A DNA stretch of 64,000 nucleotides from an uncultured Sphingobacteriaceae bacterium (GCA_946480915.1 CAMLLO010000012.1:62001-126000); one strand, 5' to 3'; shown: positions 1-10,872, counted from the first letter of the stretch. Translations and numbers: made by a program. The notes: generated by a model not told the origin, from the sequence alone.

Positions 1-2202
1 CAAGGCATTGATTGAAGTTTTAGAGCCACCGGTTTTTAATAATCCTGAGCCAAAGCCGGCGATTTTTGCCAAATGAGGAACATTGCTGTGTTTTACATTT
101 GCCCATTGCCAATTTCTTCCCAGAGCGCCAAATTTTCGTTGTAAACTGTCTACCGTGAACTTAAAGGCATTATTTACTATGTCGACACGAGTTTCTTTTT
201 TGTTCGGGGTAGTTATATTGTCGAACCATTTTGCATCGGGTTCTTCCAAAAATAAGTGAACTGTTCTGTCGCGATTAGGAAACCGCATGGGCGAGCCAGA
301 GTTGGTAAATTCATCTGCCCATATTTTATTATAAACATCTTTTTGCCAGATCTCAAAAATACTGGCACCAATTTCATTCGCGTCAAAATTATATTTCCAT
401 TTCTGGACGCTGTTAAAAGCCTCCCTTTCACTTGCGTTAAGTTTTTCTAATCTTACCAGCTTAAGCATGGTGGGTAAAACATCTTTTGCAAGGTTGCTGT
501 AATTATCGGCTTGTAGTTTTACCATATCGTTTACGGTAATCTTATTCATCTTCAATAACACAGTGTTAATTCTGTTTCCGCGTTCATAACCTGCAAATTC
601 CCAGTTCAAATAATAGGGATATGATTTATCTGCAAGGTTCTGATTTGCCGAACTTACAAACCCTCTCGCCGGATTTTTAATAACAGGATTTTGTTCAAAG
701 GGAATTCTCGTTTTCCAGTCATCCGCAGCATTTGTTCCATCCAAAAGAAATTTTCCATGGCCCTGGCCTTTTTTAGGGAAATATCCACCCGCGGTTAATG
801 CGATGTCTCCATCAACACTTGCAAAGGCAAAATTTTGAGCCGGCGCAATATAATAGCGCAAAGCATTCCGGTAATCGTCATAATTGGCAGCCCGGTTTAA
901 ATAATAAAAGGTTGCAATATCTACCGATGGGTCGTGGGCAATCCAACGAAGTGCATAGCCTTCAGGAACATTATTTGCTTTAGCAAAATCAGGCTTTTTT
1001 AAATAAACCACTGGTCCGTGATGGGTATATAGAACGGTGTCGAGTACCGTTTTTTCTCCTCGCACCCTTATTTTTTCAACCCGCGTCTTTAGAGGCTTCC
1101 ATTGTTTATTGTGCCAATAATATTTGTGTTGACCGTCTTTAAACTTTATTTGATACCAGTCCAGCACATCCGTTCCCGAATTAGTTACTCCCCATGCTGT
1201 CTTTTGGTTAAAGCCAATTATTATACCCGGAGCTCCTGGTATTGAAACCCCATATACATTTATTCCGGGTCCGTTTAACTGTGTTTGATACCAGATCGCC
1301 GGGAGTGTTAAATTTAAATGCGGATCGTTTGCGAGTATCGGATAGCCGCTAGCGGTTTTACTTCCGGAAACAGCCCAGTTGTTACTGCCGATTCCCTCGT
1401 CCCGTTGACGAGTACGAATCGTGGTGGGTTTGGCTAAGATGCCCGACGGAACTGGAGGAGCTAAATCCTGAAAATTCCATTTTGTTCCTCTCGGGATGAT
1501 TGGTTCATCTTTAAAAGGATAATCCGGAAATAGATCATCCATTGTTTCCTTGCCAAATTTTCTCAGGGCATTGCTCATATAGAACTCATCAGAGCCTCCG
1601 GCAAGGGTAGCCGACATTAATTTCAATAAAAGCCCCGTATTCAATACTGTCCATTTCTCTGGTTTATAATCCAGTATTTTGAATTCTATTGGGTAATCTT
1701 CAGGCTTTAAGTCTGCTATGTAAGCATTTATTCCGTCTGCATATGCCTGTGTCATGGCTTTTATTAGCGGATACTTGTCCATTTCCTTAACCATGTTTTC
1801 GGCACCATAACCCATGCCTAAACGTCGCTGATACCTGTCGAGTTCTAAAGCTTTTTCACCTATAACCTCCGAAAGCCTTCCGGCAGCAAAACGAGTTTGG
1901 AAGTCAAGTTGCCACAAACGGTCTTTGGCAGTTATATAACCTTGAGCAAAATATAGATCATACTCATTATCTGCAAAAATATGAGGAATGCTGTGCTCAT
2001 CAAATGAAATCTGAACGGTGCTTTTTAATCCTTTAAGTGCGATAGCATCATCGTATTCAGCTAATCTTTCAGCATTTTGCCAGAATCCCGTAAAGGGACT
2101 TAAGAATTTACCTAAAGGAGGAATGCTGCCTAATTTGATATTGAGCAACACAATAAATGTTATTGAAAAGGCTATACTGACAATCGCTTTTAATCCGTTC
2201 AT
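1..2202 (-). CDS. Penicillin acylase family hydrolase (3' end cut by window)
   Basis: Reading from the ATG at 2202 gives 734 open codons to the window edge with no stop. Residues 5-22 form a membrane anchor or signal segment, followed by the alpha-chain region. GIGSNNWAVSG places the N-terminal-nucleophile serine near residue 273, where autocatalytic cleavage would create the beta chain; ANDPHL and the WQW near the end also fit peptidase family S45. Enzymes of this family hydrolyse amides such as acyl-homoserine lactones, penicillins or peptides in the periplasm. The substrate cannot be read from sequence. Family members run to about 800 residues, so roughly 60-80 residues are missing beyond position 1. 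The next gene, GH31, is divergent. Confidence 0.9.
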   Translation of the reverse strand, partial: MNGLKAIVSIAFSITFIVLLNIKLGSIPPLGKFLSPFTGFWQNAERLAEYDDAIALKGLKSTVQISFDEHSIPHIFADNEYDLYFAQGYITAKDRLWQLDFQTRFAAGRLSEVIGEKALELDRYQRRLGMGYGAENMVKEMDKYPLIKAMTQAYADGINAYIADLKPEDYPIEFKILDYKPEKWTVLNTGLLLKLMSATLAGGSDEFYMSNALRKFGKETMDDLFPDYPFKDEPIIPRGTKWNFQDLAPPVPSGILAKPTTIRTRQRDEGIGSNNWAVSGSKTASGYPILANDPHLNLTLPAIWYQTQLNGPGINVYGVSIPGAPGIIIGFNQKTAWGVTNSGTDVLDWYQIKFKDGQHKYYWHNKQWKPLKTRVEKIRVRGEKTVLDTVLYTHHGPVVYLKKPDFAKANNVPEGYALRWIAHDPSVDIATFYYLNRAANYDDYRNALRYYIAPAQNFAFASVDGDIALTAGGYFPKKGQGHGKFLLDGTNAADDWKTRIPFEQNPVIKNPARGFVSSANQNLADKSYPYYLNWEFAGYERGNRINTVLLKMNKITVNDMVKLQADNYSNLAKDVLPTMLKLVRLEKLNASEREAFNSVQKWKYNFDANEIGASIFEIWQKDVYNKIWADEFTNSGSPMRFPNRDRTVHLFLEEPDAKWFDNITTPNKKETRVDIVNNAFKFTVDSLQRKFGALGRNWQWANVKHSNVPHLAKIAGFGSGLLKTGGSKTSINAL

Positions 2203-2415
2203 ATCGAGAATTATAATAATAAATAAAATCTCAGGCTCAATCAAATTGTCTTTAAAGAAATCCACTGATTTTATTTGCCGAATTGGTATCGGTGTTTCAA
2301 CATTTTTCCTATTTTAGGATTGGTATTTAGTATACTTGCAAGATATAAGATATTATTAACTAACCTTTAAAACTAAGAACGTCTATAGCCGTTCAGAAGG
2401 TAGTATATTTAAAAG

Positions 2416-2448
2416 CTGATAATATCATCCGATGCTATAGATTATCAG
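2416..2448. promoter_or_regulatory. Inverted repeat upstream of the GH31 gene
   Basis: CTGATAAT and ATTATCAG form a perfect 8-bp inverted repeat with a 17-base spacer, 19 bases before the GH31 start codon. It could be an operator or a 5'-UTR hairpin for the GH31-glgB unit. This is visible in the sequence; function is inferred. Confidence 0.3.
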
Positions 2449-2466
2449 CGTGTTTATTGGAATTGA

Positions 2467-4941
2467 ATGACAGACGAGAAAGAGCCTTTACCGGAATTGC
2501 CGGAACTACCTGAGTTTAGTATAGAGCAGTTAGAAGAGGGGGTGCACCATGTAAACAACCCTATTATTGGTTTAAAGCCCATTGAAAAAGTTTATCTGCA
2601 GAGTGTTGTAGAATATAGTCAACAGGATAATAATTTTTACTTTTCTGACGGTAGTGCAGTAGTAGAAGTAAAAGTCGTGAGTGATGAAATTATACGAGTA
2701 AAGTTAGCGCCCCACGGAACATTTTTAGATGAGTTTTCTTATGCTGTGCCTAAATTAGAACAGCACGCAACCGTATTTTCATTTAAAGAAACTGAAGAAA
2801 ATTATAGAGTTGAGACTAATACAGTAGCTTGTGTAATCGACAAAAAGGATTTTCTTATCTCGTTTGAAGATAATGCAAGTCGGGTAATCAACAGCGATTA
2901 TTCTACCATGCACTGGGAAGAAAATGTGGATTTCGGCGGTTATTATGTGTATTGTACAAAACAGTGCAGTCCTGACGAATCATTCTACGGATTAGGCGAT
3001 AAGCCGACCACCTTTAATATCAGGGGACGGCGATTCCTTAACTGGGCTACCGATACTTATTCTTTTGCCAGAGATCAGGATCCTTTATACAGGGCTATTC
3101 CGTTTTATTTAGGTGTTAAAGAGGATATCTGTTACGGAATTTTCTTTGATAATACATATAAAACCCATTTCGATTTCGCTCATCAGGATGTCGATAAAAC
3201 GTCATTCTGGGCTGATGGCGGCGAGCTGCAGTATTATTATATTCATGGCCCGCATATGATGGACGTTGTTAAGCGATACCATAGCTTAACCGGAACCCAT
3301 CCAATGCCTCCGCAATGGGCCCTCGGATATCACCAGTGCCGTTGGAGTTACTATCCGGAAAGCAAGTTAAAGGCTTTGGCTAAGAACTTCCGCGACCGAA
3401 AAATTCCTTGTGATGCTCTGTATCTTGACATTGATTACATGGATGGCTATCGCTGCTTTACCTGGAATAAAAAATATTTCCCAGATCCAAAGAAGATGAT
3501 TAAAGAACTTCTTGACGATGGGTTCAGAACGGTTGTAATTATTGATCCTGGTATTAAAGTGGATGATAATTACTGGGTATTTAAAGAAGGAAAAGAGAAA
3601 AAATATTTTTGTCGCCGAAGCGACGATTATTTCATGGAAGGCCATGTATGGCCAGGACGCTGTCAGTTTCCCGATTATACCAATCCGGAAGTAAGAGAAT
3701 GGTGGGGAACTCTATTTAAAGGGTTAGTAGACGATGGCGTTGCAGGTGTGTGGAACGATATGAACGAACCTGCAGTGTTTGGATCCGGATCTTTTCCTAA
3801 TGATGTCAGACATCAATATGATGGGCACCGCGGATCGCATCGTAAGGCGCATAATGTGTATGGTATGCAAATGGTACGTGCAACCTATGATGGCTTAAAA
3901 AAGCTGTTTAAAAATAAGCGCCCGTTTACAATCACCCGTTCAGGATATGCTGGAGTGCAACGTTATTCTTCAGTTTGGACAGGAGATAATCTTGCCTCCT
4001 GGGATCATTTAAAACTTGCATCCATACAGTGTCAGCGTTTATCCATTTCCGGGATATCTATGTGTGGTACCGATATTGGTGGATTTACGGGCGAACCCGA
4101 TGGTGAATTGTTTACACGCTGGATTCAGTTAGGGGTCTTTTCGCCATTTATGCGTGCGCACTCTGCAGGTGATACCCGCGAACGCGAACCATGGAGCTTC
4201 GGCAAAGAATATGAAGATATAAACCGCAAGTTTATTGAGCTCCGCTACCGGCTGATGCCTTATATTTATTCGGCATACTGGGAACACCACAAATACGGTT
4301 TCCCGATTTTACGTCCGATGGTGATGCTTGAGCAGGATGTTCCTTTAAACCGGGGGAGAGAAGACGAATTTACTTTTGGAGATAAAATCCTTATTTCTCC
4401 TGTATTTGAACCGGGGCAACAATCAAAAATGGTTTATTTGCCGAAAGGTAAATGGTATAACTATTGGACGCATGAGCTCATGGAAGGTGGCAGAGAACAT
4501 GAAGTTCCAACTCCGTTAGACAGTATGCCGATTTTCGCTAAAGCGGGTTCCGTGATTCCTGAATGGCCGTTAATGCAGTATGTTGGCGAAATTGAGCCTG
4601 ACGAGATTAAATTTCAAATCTATTATTCAGACATTGAGGTAAATTCATTTTATTACGAAGATCATGGCGATACGTTTGCTTACGAGCAAGATATCTATAC
4701 CGAGAAAAAGTTTGTAGTAAAAGGGGATGCCTTGTCGTGTACCATAAAACAAAGTTCTGAAGGATTATATACTCCGAGATATGAAACATATGAACTAAAA
4801 TTTATAGGTTTACCTTTCCAACCATCAAAAGTCTTGGTAGATGGTAAGGAAGTGCATTATAAGAGTTTAAACTTTGATCACCTTAAACGTGTTATAATAA
4901 AAGCCAATAAAAACTTTAAAGAGATTCAGGTCCAGAGATAA
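2467..4941 (+). CDS. Glycoside hydrolase family 31 alpha-glucosidase
   Basis: 824 residues with the GH31 layout: N-terminal beta-sandwich, (beta/alpha)8 barrel from about residue 280, and C-terminal beta domains. The signature WNDMNEP lies at residues 429-435, so Asp431 is the expected nucleophile; WTGD puts the acid/base at Asp507. The family releases glucose or related alpha-linked sugars. No signal peptide is visible (the N-terminus is acidic and Pro/Leu-rich), so a cytoplasmic role in glycogen or maltodextrin breakdown is likely. The stop overlaps the glgB start by one base (TAATG), so the two are translationally coupled and probably serve glycogen metabolism together. Confidence 0.92.
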   Translation: MTDEKEPLPELPELPEFSIEQLEEGVHHVNNPIIGLKPIEKVYLQSVVEYSQQDNNFYFSDGSAVVEVKVVSDEIIRVKLAPHGTFLDEFSYAVPKLEQHATVFSFKETEENYRVETNTVACVIDKKDFLISFEDNASRVINSDYSTMHWEENVDFGGYYVYCTKQCSPDESFYGLGDKPTTFNIRGRRFLNWATDTYSFARDQDPLYRAIPFYLGVKEDICYGIFFDNTYKTHFDFAHQDVDKTSFWADGGELQYYYIHGPHMMDVVKRYHSLTGTHPMPPQWALGYHQCRWSYYPESKLKALAKNFRDRKIPCDALYLDIDYMDGYRCFTWNKKYFPDPKKMIKELLDDGFRTVVIIDPGIKVDDNYWVFKEGKEKKYFCRRSDDYFMEGHVWPGRCQFPDYTNPEVREWWGTLFKGLVDDGVAGVWNDMNEPAVFGSGSFPNDVRHQYDGHRGSHRKAHNVYGMQMVRATYDGLKKLFKNKRPFTITRSGYAGVQRYSSVWTGDNLASWDHLKLASIQCQRLSISGISMCGTDIGGFTGEPDGELFTRWIQLGVFSPFMRAHSAGDTREREPWSFGKEYEDINRKFIELRYRLMPYIYSAYWEHHKYGFPILRPMVMLEQDVPLNRGREDEFTFGDKILISPVFEPGQQSKMVYLPKGKWYNYWTHELMEGGREHEVPTPLDSMPIFAKAGSVIPEWPLMQYVGEIEPDEIKFQIYYSDIEVNSFYYEDHGDTFAYEQDIYTEKKFVVKGDALSCTIKQSSEGLYTPRYETYELKFIGLPFQPSKVLVDGKEVHYKSLNFDHLKRVIIKANKNFKEIQVQR

Positions 4942-6953
4942 TGGAGAATAAAAAGAAAGCGAAGTCCGTAAAAAGCACATCTGTAGCAGCTGGTAAAATG
5001 CCAGTCGCTACTGCCAAACCTTTAGAAAACAATGTAGTTGTATTTTCTAAACTAACAGATTTCGATATTCATTTATTCCGATCCGGGAAACATTACAAAT
5101 TATACGAGAAGCTTGGGTCTCATGTTGTTGAGGTTGATGGTCGCACCGGTACATATTTCGCTGTGTGGGCTCCCAATGCAGCAATCGTTTCTGTAATAGG
5201 AAACTTTAACGGATGGAATCCAGAGTCGCATCCTCTATTTGTACGCTGGGATAGTTCAGGTATATGGGAAGGGTTTATACCTCATATTGGAAACGGGGAG
5301 GTTTATAAGTTTTATATACGTTCTAACCAGGGAGAAGAGCTTGAAAAGTCAGATCCCTATGCTTTGCGCTGGGAAGAACCCCCACGCACTGCTTCGATAG
5401 TTTGGGATACCTGGTACGAATGGGCCGATGCCGACTGGATGGAAAACCGCCATGAGAACAATTCACTCACCCGTCCGTACTCGGTCTATGAAATGCATTT
5501 GGGTTCCTGGATGCGCAGTCCCGAGAATCCTGACATATTTTTGGGATATCGCTTATTAGCCGAGAGCTTAGTTCCTTATATTAAAGAAATGGGTTTTACT
5601 CATGTTGAGTTTATGCCCATAATGGAGCATCCTTATTATCCCTCATGGGGATACCAGGTATCCGGCTATTTCGCTGCATCGTCCCGGTATGGCACTCCAC
5701 AGGATTTAATGTTTCTGATCGAAGAGCTCCACAGAAATGGAATTGGAGTAATCCTGGATTGGGTGCCTTCGCATTTTCCGGGAGATATACACAGCTTATA
5801 CAAGTTTGACGGAACCCATCTTTATGAGCACGCCGATGAACGAGAAGGTTTTCATCCTGACTGGAAGTCGTACATTTTTAATTATGGACGAAATGAAGTG
5901 CGTTCATTCCTTATCAGTAACGCAATATTTTGGCTTGACCGCTTCCATGTAGATGGCTTACGTGTGGATGCCGTGGCCTCAATGCTGTACCGCGATTACT
6001 CCAGGAAAGAAGGTGAATGGATTCCTAATCAATTTGGCGGACGTGAGAACCTGGAAGCAATCAGTTTTTTAAAAGAATTTAACGTGGCGGTGTATTCAGC
6101 CTTTCCCGACGTTCAAACCATCGCAGAAGAATCTACAGCATTCCCTGGCGTGAGCCGGCCTGTGTTTACCGGAGGCCTTGGCTTTGGAATGAAATGGATG
6201 ATGGGCTGGATGAATGATACGATCAAATATTTTGAGCAGGATTCGGTTCACCGCAAATATCATCATAGCCAAATTACTTTCAGTACGGTTTATGCCTTTA
6301 CCGAGAATTTTATGTTACCGCTTTCACATGATGAAGTGGTGCACGGTAAGCAGTCTATGATTTATAAAATGCCTGGCGACGAGTGGCAGCGCTTTGCTAA
6401 TCTTCGCCTGCTATACACCTATATGTTCACTCATCCGGGGGCCAAGCTTTTATATATGGGCAATGAATTTGCTCAAACTTCAGAATGGAACGTAAATCTT
6501 TCGCTGGATTGGCACCTGTTGGAGTTCGCTCCTCATAAAGGCATGAAAGAATTGGTGAAAGGCCTGAATCACTTATATAGAAAGGAAACTGCCTTGTATG
6601 AGAAGAGCTTCGAGTGGGATGGGTTTGAATGGATTGAAGTGAATGATTCGGAGCAATCGGTACTGGTTTATTGCCGTAAGGGTAATCATGCAGATGACAA
6701 GCTTGTAGTTGTGTTAAATATGACACCGGTTCCGCGACCAAATTACCGTATTGGTTTGCCTCATCACGGCGACTGGCAGGTGATATTCAATTCGGATGAA
6801 GAAAGATTTTACGGTAGTGGCTTTGAACTCCAGCAGGAGTTTTCTTCTGAGCCAGTGCACTGGCAGGGTAAACCGCAATCGGCTGCAATAAATCTTCCGC
6901 CACTTACGGGGGTGGTTTTAAAGAGATTTAACCGCACCGCCAAGTTTTGGTAG
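4941..6953 (+). CDS. glgB: 1,4-alpha-glucan branching enzyme
   Basis: 670 residues. After a low-complexity N-terminus of about 45 residues comes a CBM48 domain (YFAVWAPNA, NFNGWNP), then the GH13 barrel. GLRVDAV carries the nucleophile Asp343, the AEES motif carries the acid/base glutamate (396/397), and LPLSHDEVVHGK holds the third carboxylate and the branching-enzyme signature. It makes alpha-1,6 branches in glycogen. It is coupled to the GH31 gene upstream and ends at a strong terminator. Length is normal for GlgB. Confidence 0.96.
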   Translation: MENKKKAKSVKSTSVAAGKMPVATAKPLENNVVVFSKLTDFDIHLFRSGKHYKLYEKLGSHVVEVDGRTGTYFAVWAPNAAIVSVIGNFNGWNPESHPLFVRWDSSGIWEGFIPHIGNGEVYKFYIRSNQGEELEKSDPYALRWEEPPRTASIVWDTWYEWADADWMENRHENNSLTRPYSVYEMHLGSWMRSPENPDIFLGYRLLAESLVPYIKEMGFTHVEFMPIMEHPYYPSWGYQVSGYFAASSRYGTPQDLMFLIEELHRNGIGVILDWVPSHFPGDIHSLYKFDGTHLYEHADEREGFHPDWKSYIFNYGRNEVRSFLISNAIFWLDRFHVDGLRVDAVASMLYRDYSRKEGEWIPNQFGGRENLEAISFLKEFNVAVYSAFPDVQTIAEESTAFPGVSRPVFTGGLGFGMKWMMGWMNDTIKYFEQDSVHRKYHHSQITFSTVYAFTENFMLPLSHDEVVHGKQSMIYKMPGDEWQRFANLRLLYTYMFTHPGAKLLYMGNEFAQTSEWNVNLSLDWHLLEFAPHKGMKELVKGLNHLYRKETALYEKSFEWDGFEWIEVNDSEQSVLVYCRKGNHADDKLVVVLNMTPVPRPNYRIGLPHHGDWQVIFNSDEERFYGSGFELQQEFSSEPVHWQGKPQSAAINLPPLTGVVLKRFNRTAKFW

Positions 6954-6973
6954 TATAAAAAACTAAATAAAAA

Positions 6974-7005
6974 AAGGCTTTCTGATATTCAGAAGGCCTT
7001 TTTTT
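6974..7005 (+). terminator. Intrinsic terminator after glgB
   Basis: An AAGGCnTTCTGA / TCAGAAGGCCTT hairpin is followed by a T-tract, 20 bases after the glgB stop. Confidence 0.85.
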
Positions 7006-7046
7006 ATTTATGGCAGAGCTGTTGTGATGGGGCCGGCAATAAATAA

Positions 7047-7076
7047 AAAAGCCCTGCAATGAATTTGCAGGGCTTC
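7047..7076 (-). terminator. Intrinsic terminator of gapA
   Basis: AAGCCCTGCAA / TTTGCAGGGCTT form a perfect stem. Read on the minus strand it is followed by a T-rich run, about 20 bases after the gapA stop. Confidence 0.8.
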
Positions 7077-7093
7077 TAAATGTATTATGTAGC

Positions 7094-8113
<1,020 letters not shown>

Positions 8114-8140
8114 CTAATTATAACGAATATCATTAGCCGG

Positions 8141-8148
8141 CAAATTTA
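8141..8148 (-). promoter_or_regulatory. Candidate gapA promoter (-7 element)
   Basis: On the minus strand TAAATTTG fits the Bacteroidota -7 consensus TAnnTTTG, about 50 bases before the gapA start. No clear -33 TTTG is seen at the usual spacing. Confidence 0.45.
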
Positions 8149-8175
8149 CCTTATGCTTTTGAATATCCATATGAT

Positions 8176-9024
8176 TTAATTTTTGTTCGCGTAATATTCT
8201 AAGACATTATAGATCGGTTCTTTGATAACCGAACTTATCGAGAATCCGTATTTTTTAGCACTGTCTTTTAACCATGTTTCGAAACCGGCAGCAACTGTTC
8301 CTGCAAAATGCAAAGGTAAGTTTTGATGCTGTTTTGAAAGAGGAATAATATAAGTTTCGAAATAACATTCAAAACCGCTAATAACCAGTTTTTTTACATA
8401 CTCTTCTTTTTGGTGGTCGAGCAGCAAATCAGCAAAGGAGCTTAAAAATAAAACAGGATAGGGTTGCTTGTATACTTTATCAAGAATTTGTTTCCTGTCC
8501 AGCGAATATTTCTGATTAAAAGCCTGTTCTATTTTTTTGGGCAGATCACCGATCAAATAATCTCTTAAGAGCATCCGGCCCAGCCAATTGGCAGAGCCTT
8601 CATCGCCCAGCACATAACCAAGTCCGTAGTTATTCTCTTTGATTTTTTTTCCTGAGAAATAGGCCGCATTCGATCCGCTTCCTAAAATGCCTACCAAAGC
8701 GGGCTTGTCGTTGCAGCTTGCGATGGCAGCCGCTGTTAAATCATGTTCTACAACAACTTTGCTGAACCTGAAAAACTTTGTGAATGCATCTTCGACGATC
8801 TTTTGCCGGCTTTTAGAAAAAGCTCCGGCGCCAAAGAAATAAATTCGTTTTATTTCTTCTGCATGATATATTAACTCGTTGGTTTTATTCAGAAGAAGGG
8901 TTATAGCTTTTTCATCATTGAAGAATGGATTAATTCCCGAGGTTTTGAAAGCAGAAACAATTTCTCCTTTATCGGAAAGCTTCCAATCGGCAAATCTGGA
9001 ACCGCTATAGACTACTGCGATCAT
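8176..9024 (-). CDS. BadF/BadG-type (N-acetylglucosamine kinase-like) ATPase, divergent
   Basis: 282 residues, recognisably the same family as the protein at 10873-11727 (shared YFFGAGA-type, GSGSNA and GDEGSANWLG blocks). The N-terminal phosphate-1 motif is degraded: VVYSGSRFADWK stands where the paralogue has IADGGSTKTNW, so the conserved Asp, a Gly and the Thr pair are lost. The central GSGSNAA and LGDEGSANWLG motifs are kept. It may be a regulatory or inactive sugar-kinase homologue, or have changed its chemistry. Its ATG overlaps the pfkA stop (TAATG), so it is made together with phosphofructokinase. Confidence 0.8.
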   Translation of the reverse strand: MIAVVYSGSRFADWKLSDKGEIVSAFKTSGINPFFNDEKAITLLLNKTNELIYHAEEIKRIYFFGAGAFSKSRQKIVEDAFTKFFRFSKVVVEHDLTAAAIASCNDKPALVGILGSGSNAAYFSGKKIKENNYGLGYVLGDEGSANWLGRMLLRDYLIGDLPKKIEQAFNQKYSLDRKQILDKVYKQPYPVLFLSSFADLLLDHQKEEYVKKLVISGFECYFETYIIPLSKQHQNLPLHFAGTVAAGFETWLKDSAKKYGFSISSVIKEPIYNVLEYYANKN

Positions 9025-10007
9025 TAAAGAGCTAAGATATGGGACATTTCCATCAGGTCCTCCTCAAGGTTGAATGAATGATTGTTTATCGCCTCAGTAA
9101 GTTCTGTAAGTTGCATTTTGTTTCCTCGCAAGCCTACCATCTTTCGGGTTTCTCCGGCTTCCAGGGCATTTACAGCAGCATAGCCCATACGGCTTCCAAG
9201 AATCCGGTCGAAACTGCTAGGTGAGCCACCTCGTTGAAGGTGCCCTAAAATGGTCACTTTAATGTCGTAATAATTGAATTTTTCTTTAACATGTTTAGCT
9301 ACATTATAGGCTCCGCCATTCTTTTCACCCTCTGCAATAATTACGATACTCGAAGTCTTGTTTTTATCCGCACCTGCTTCAAGTTTTTCGATCAGGTCAT
9401 CAATGCCAGTTTCTTTTTCAGGAAGCAAAATCGCTTCTGCGCCTCCGGCAACTCCTGCACGTAGAGCAATACAACCAGAATCGCGACCCATCACCTCAAC
9501 GAAGAATAACCTGTCGTGAGATGCAGCCGTATCTCTGATTTTATCGATGGCTTCAATTACCGTGTTGGTTGCAGTATCGTAACCCAGTGTAAAATCGGTA
9601 CCATATAAATCGTTGTCGATCGTTCCCGGAATACACATTACCGGGATGTCGAACTCTCTCGATAGTAATTCGGCTCCTGTAAAGGTACCATCGCCGCCAA
9701 TGGCAACCAGGGCATCAATACCTTCTTCCTTTAGATTTTTATAGGCCTGAGCACGTCCTTCGGGAGTTCTGAACTCCATACAGCGGGCTGTTTTTAAAAT
9801 GGTGCCCCCTTGTTGAATAATATGACATACCGATCTTGAGTCCATATCACTGAACTTTTTTTCGATCATACCCTGATATCCCTGATGGATACCAACCATT
9901 TGTTTGCCTAAATACAGGCCTGTTCTAACTACTGCACGTATACATGCGTTCATTCCAGGAGCATCGCCGCCTGAAGTAAAAACACCTATTTTTTTAATTG
10001 AACTCAA
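9024..10007 (-). CDS. pfkA: ATP-dependent 6-phosphofructokinase
   Basis: 327 residues from the TTG at 10007, which gives the usual PFK start SSIKKIGVFTSGGDAPGMN; an upstream start would add 32 residues not found in the family. Motifs: GGDAPGMN (ATP), GGDGTFTGA, PGTIDNDLYGTD with the catalytic Asp, VEVMGRDSG and LGHLQRGGSPSSFDR. It phosphorylates fructose-6-phosphate in glycolysis. Overlaps the kinase-like gene downstream and is divergent from the Nudix regulator. Confidence 0.95.
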   Translation of the reverse strand: MSSIKKIGVFTSGGDAPGMNACIRAVVRTGLYLGKQMVGIHQGYQGMIEKKFSDMDSRSVCHIIQQGGTILKTARCMEFRTPEGRAQAYKNLKEEGIDALVAIGGDGTFTGAELLSREFDIPVMCIPGTIDNDLYGTDFTLGYDTATNTVIEAIDKIRDTAASHDRLFFVEVMGRDSGCIALRAGVAGGAEAILLPEKETGIDDLIEKLEAGADKNKTSSIVIIAEGEKNGGAYNVAKHVKEKFNYYDIKVTILGHLQRGGSPSSFDRILGSRMGYAAVNALEAGETRKMVGLRGNKMQLTELTEAINNHSFNLEEDLMEMSHILAL

Positions 10008-10041
10008 GTGTATTATTTTTTTTACGAATATAGGTGTATTT

Positions 10042-10056
10042 TTTACACTAAGTAAA
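10042..10056. promoter_or_regulatory. Inverted repeat between pfkA and the Nudix-type regulator
   Basis: TTTAC-ACTAA-GTAAA is a perfect 5-bp inverted repeat midway between the two divergent genes, a natural place for an operator of the adjacent regulator. The function is inferred from position. Confidence 0.4.
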
Positions 10057-10081
10057 TTATTGCAAATTTTTTTTTTCACCT

Positions 10082-10822
10082 TTGCGTAAATATTATCATT
10101 CAAAGGCTAAACTAAATATCTTGCAAGCATCTCTACCCATATTTGAATCTGTTTTTACCATAGATTGCGTCATCTTTGGTTTTCAGGAAGGCGAGCTAAA
10201 AATCTTGTTGATTGAGCGTAATACCGATCCGTTTAAGGACTGGTGGGCCCTGCCTGGATTGTTTGTAGAGCATAATGAAGGGATTGATGTAGCTGCCGAG
10301 CGTATTCTGTATGAGCTTACAGGCTTACGCGATATATATATGGAGCAGCTTTATACTTTTGGCGAGGTAGACAGGCATCCGGAAGGGCGTGTAATAACTG
10401 TAGCCTATTATGCTATGATTAGGCTTACAGGCCATAAGGAATTGAAACCGGTAACACATTTTGCGAAGAAAGCTTTCTGGCATCCCGTATCCGATCTTCC
10501 TAAATTAGCGTTCGACCACACCGCTATTTTTGAAAAAAGTCTTCAGAAAATTCGTCGTAAAATAAGTTATCAGCCAATTGCCTTCGAGCTGCTGCCAGAA
10601 AAGTTTACGCTAACGCAGTTGCAGCATGTATATGAAGCCATCCTGAACAGGAAGCTGGACAAAAGAAATTTCAGGAAGAAAATGTTAAACTACGATATTC
10701 TGAAAGAACTTGACGAAAAGCAACGTGGAGTATCGTACAGGGCGGCCACTTTGTATAAATTCGACAGAAGGAAGTATGCTAAATTATTTCAAAAGGAACT
10801 TTCTTTTATGAAGGAGGAATAG
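10082..10822 (+). CDS. NrtR/AraR-like Nudix-domain transcriptional regulator
   Basis: 246 residues from a TTG at 10082; a second TTG at 10121 is a possible start. Residues 25-160 are a Nudix fold (VDCVIFGF-like strand, ALPGLFVEHNEG), but the Nudix box is degenerate: in GLFVEHNEGIDVAAERILYEL the REUxEE core reads RILYEL, so hydrolysis is unlikely. The C-terminal part (about 165-235) looks like the winged helix of NrtR-type regulators, with the usual RAATLYKF ending. In Bacteroidota such proteins control sugar-catabolic operons by binding a metabolite. Divergent from pfkA with a palindrome between, so control of glycolytic genes is a reasonable inference. Confidence 0.85.
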   Translation: MRKYYHSKAKLNILQASLPIFESVFTIDCVIFGFQEGELKILLIERNTDPFKDWWALPGLFVEHNEGIDVAAERILYELTGLRDIYMEQLYTFGEVDRHPEGRVITVAYYAMIRLTGHKELKPVTHFAKKAFWHPVSDLPKLAFDHTAIFEKSLQKIRRKISYQPIAFELLPEKFTLTQLQHVYEAILNRKLDKRNFRKKMLNYDILKELDEKQRGVSYRAATLYKFDRRKYAKLFQKELSFMKEE

Positions 10823-10829
10823 AGGTAGT

Positions 10830-10864
10830 AAGACCTATAAGGTTTTCAAAACCTTATAGGTCTT
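10830..10864. terminator. Long perfect hairpin between convergent genes
   Basis: Two 17-base arms, AAGACCTATAAGGTTTT and its exact complement, are separated by one base, between the stops of the Nudix regulator and the second kinase gene. It probably acts as a bidirectional terminator, though the arms are unusually long and perfect. Confidence 0.6.
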
Positions 10865-10872
10865 ATTCTATA

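Noticed and set aside
10077..10086. CACCTTTGCG as promoter of the Nudix-type regulator
   Set aside because: It would place transcription start after the TTG at 10082 and lacks a TTTG at the -33 spacing. Kept only as a reason to consider the later TTG at 10121.
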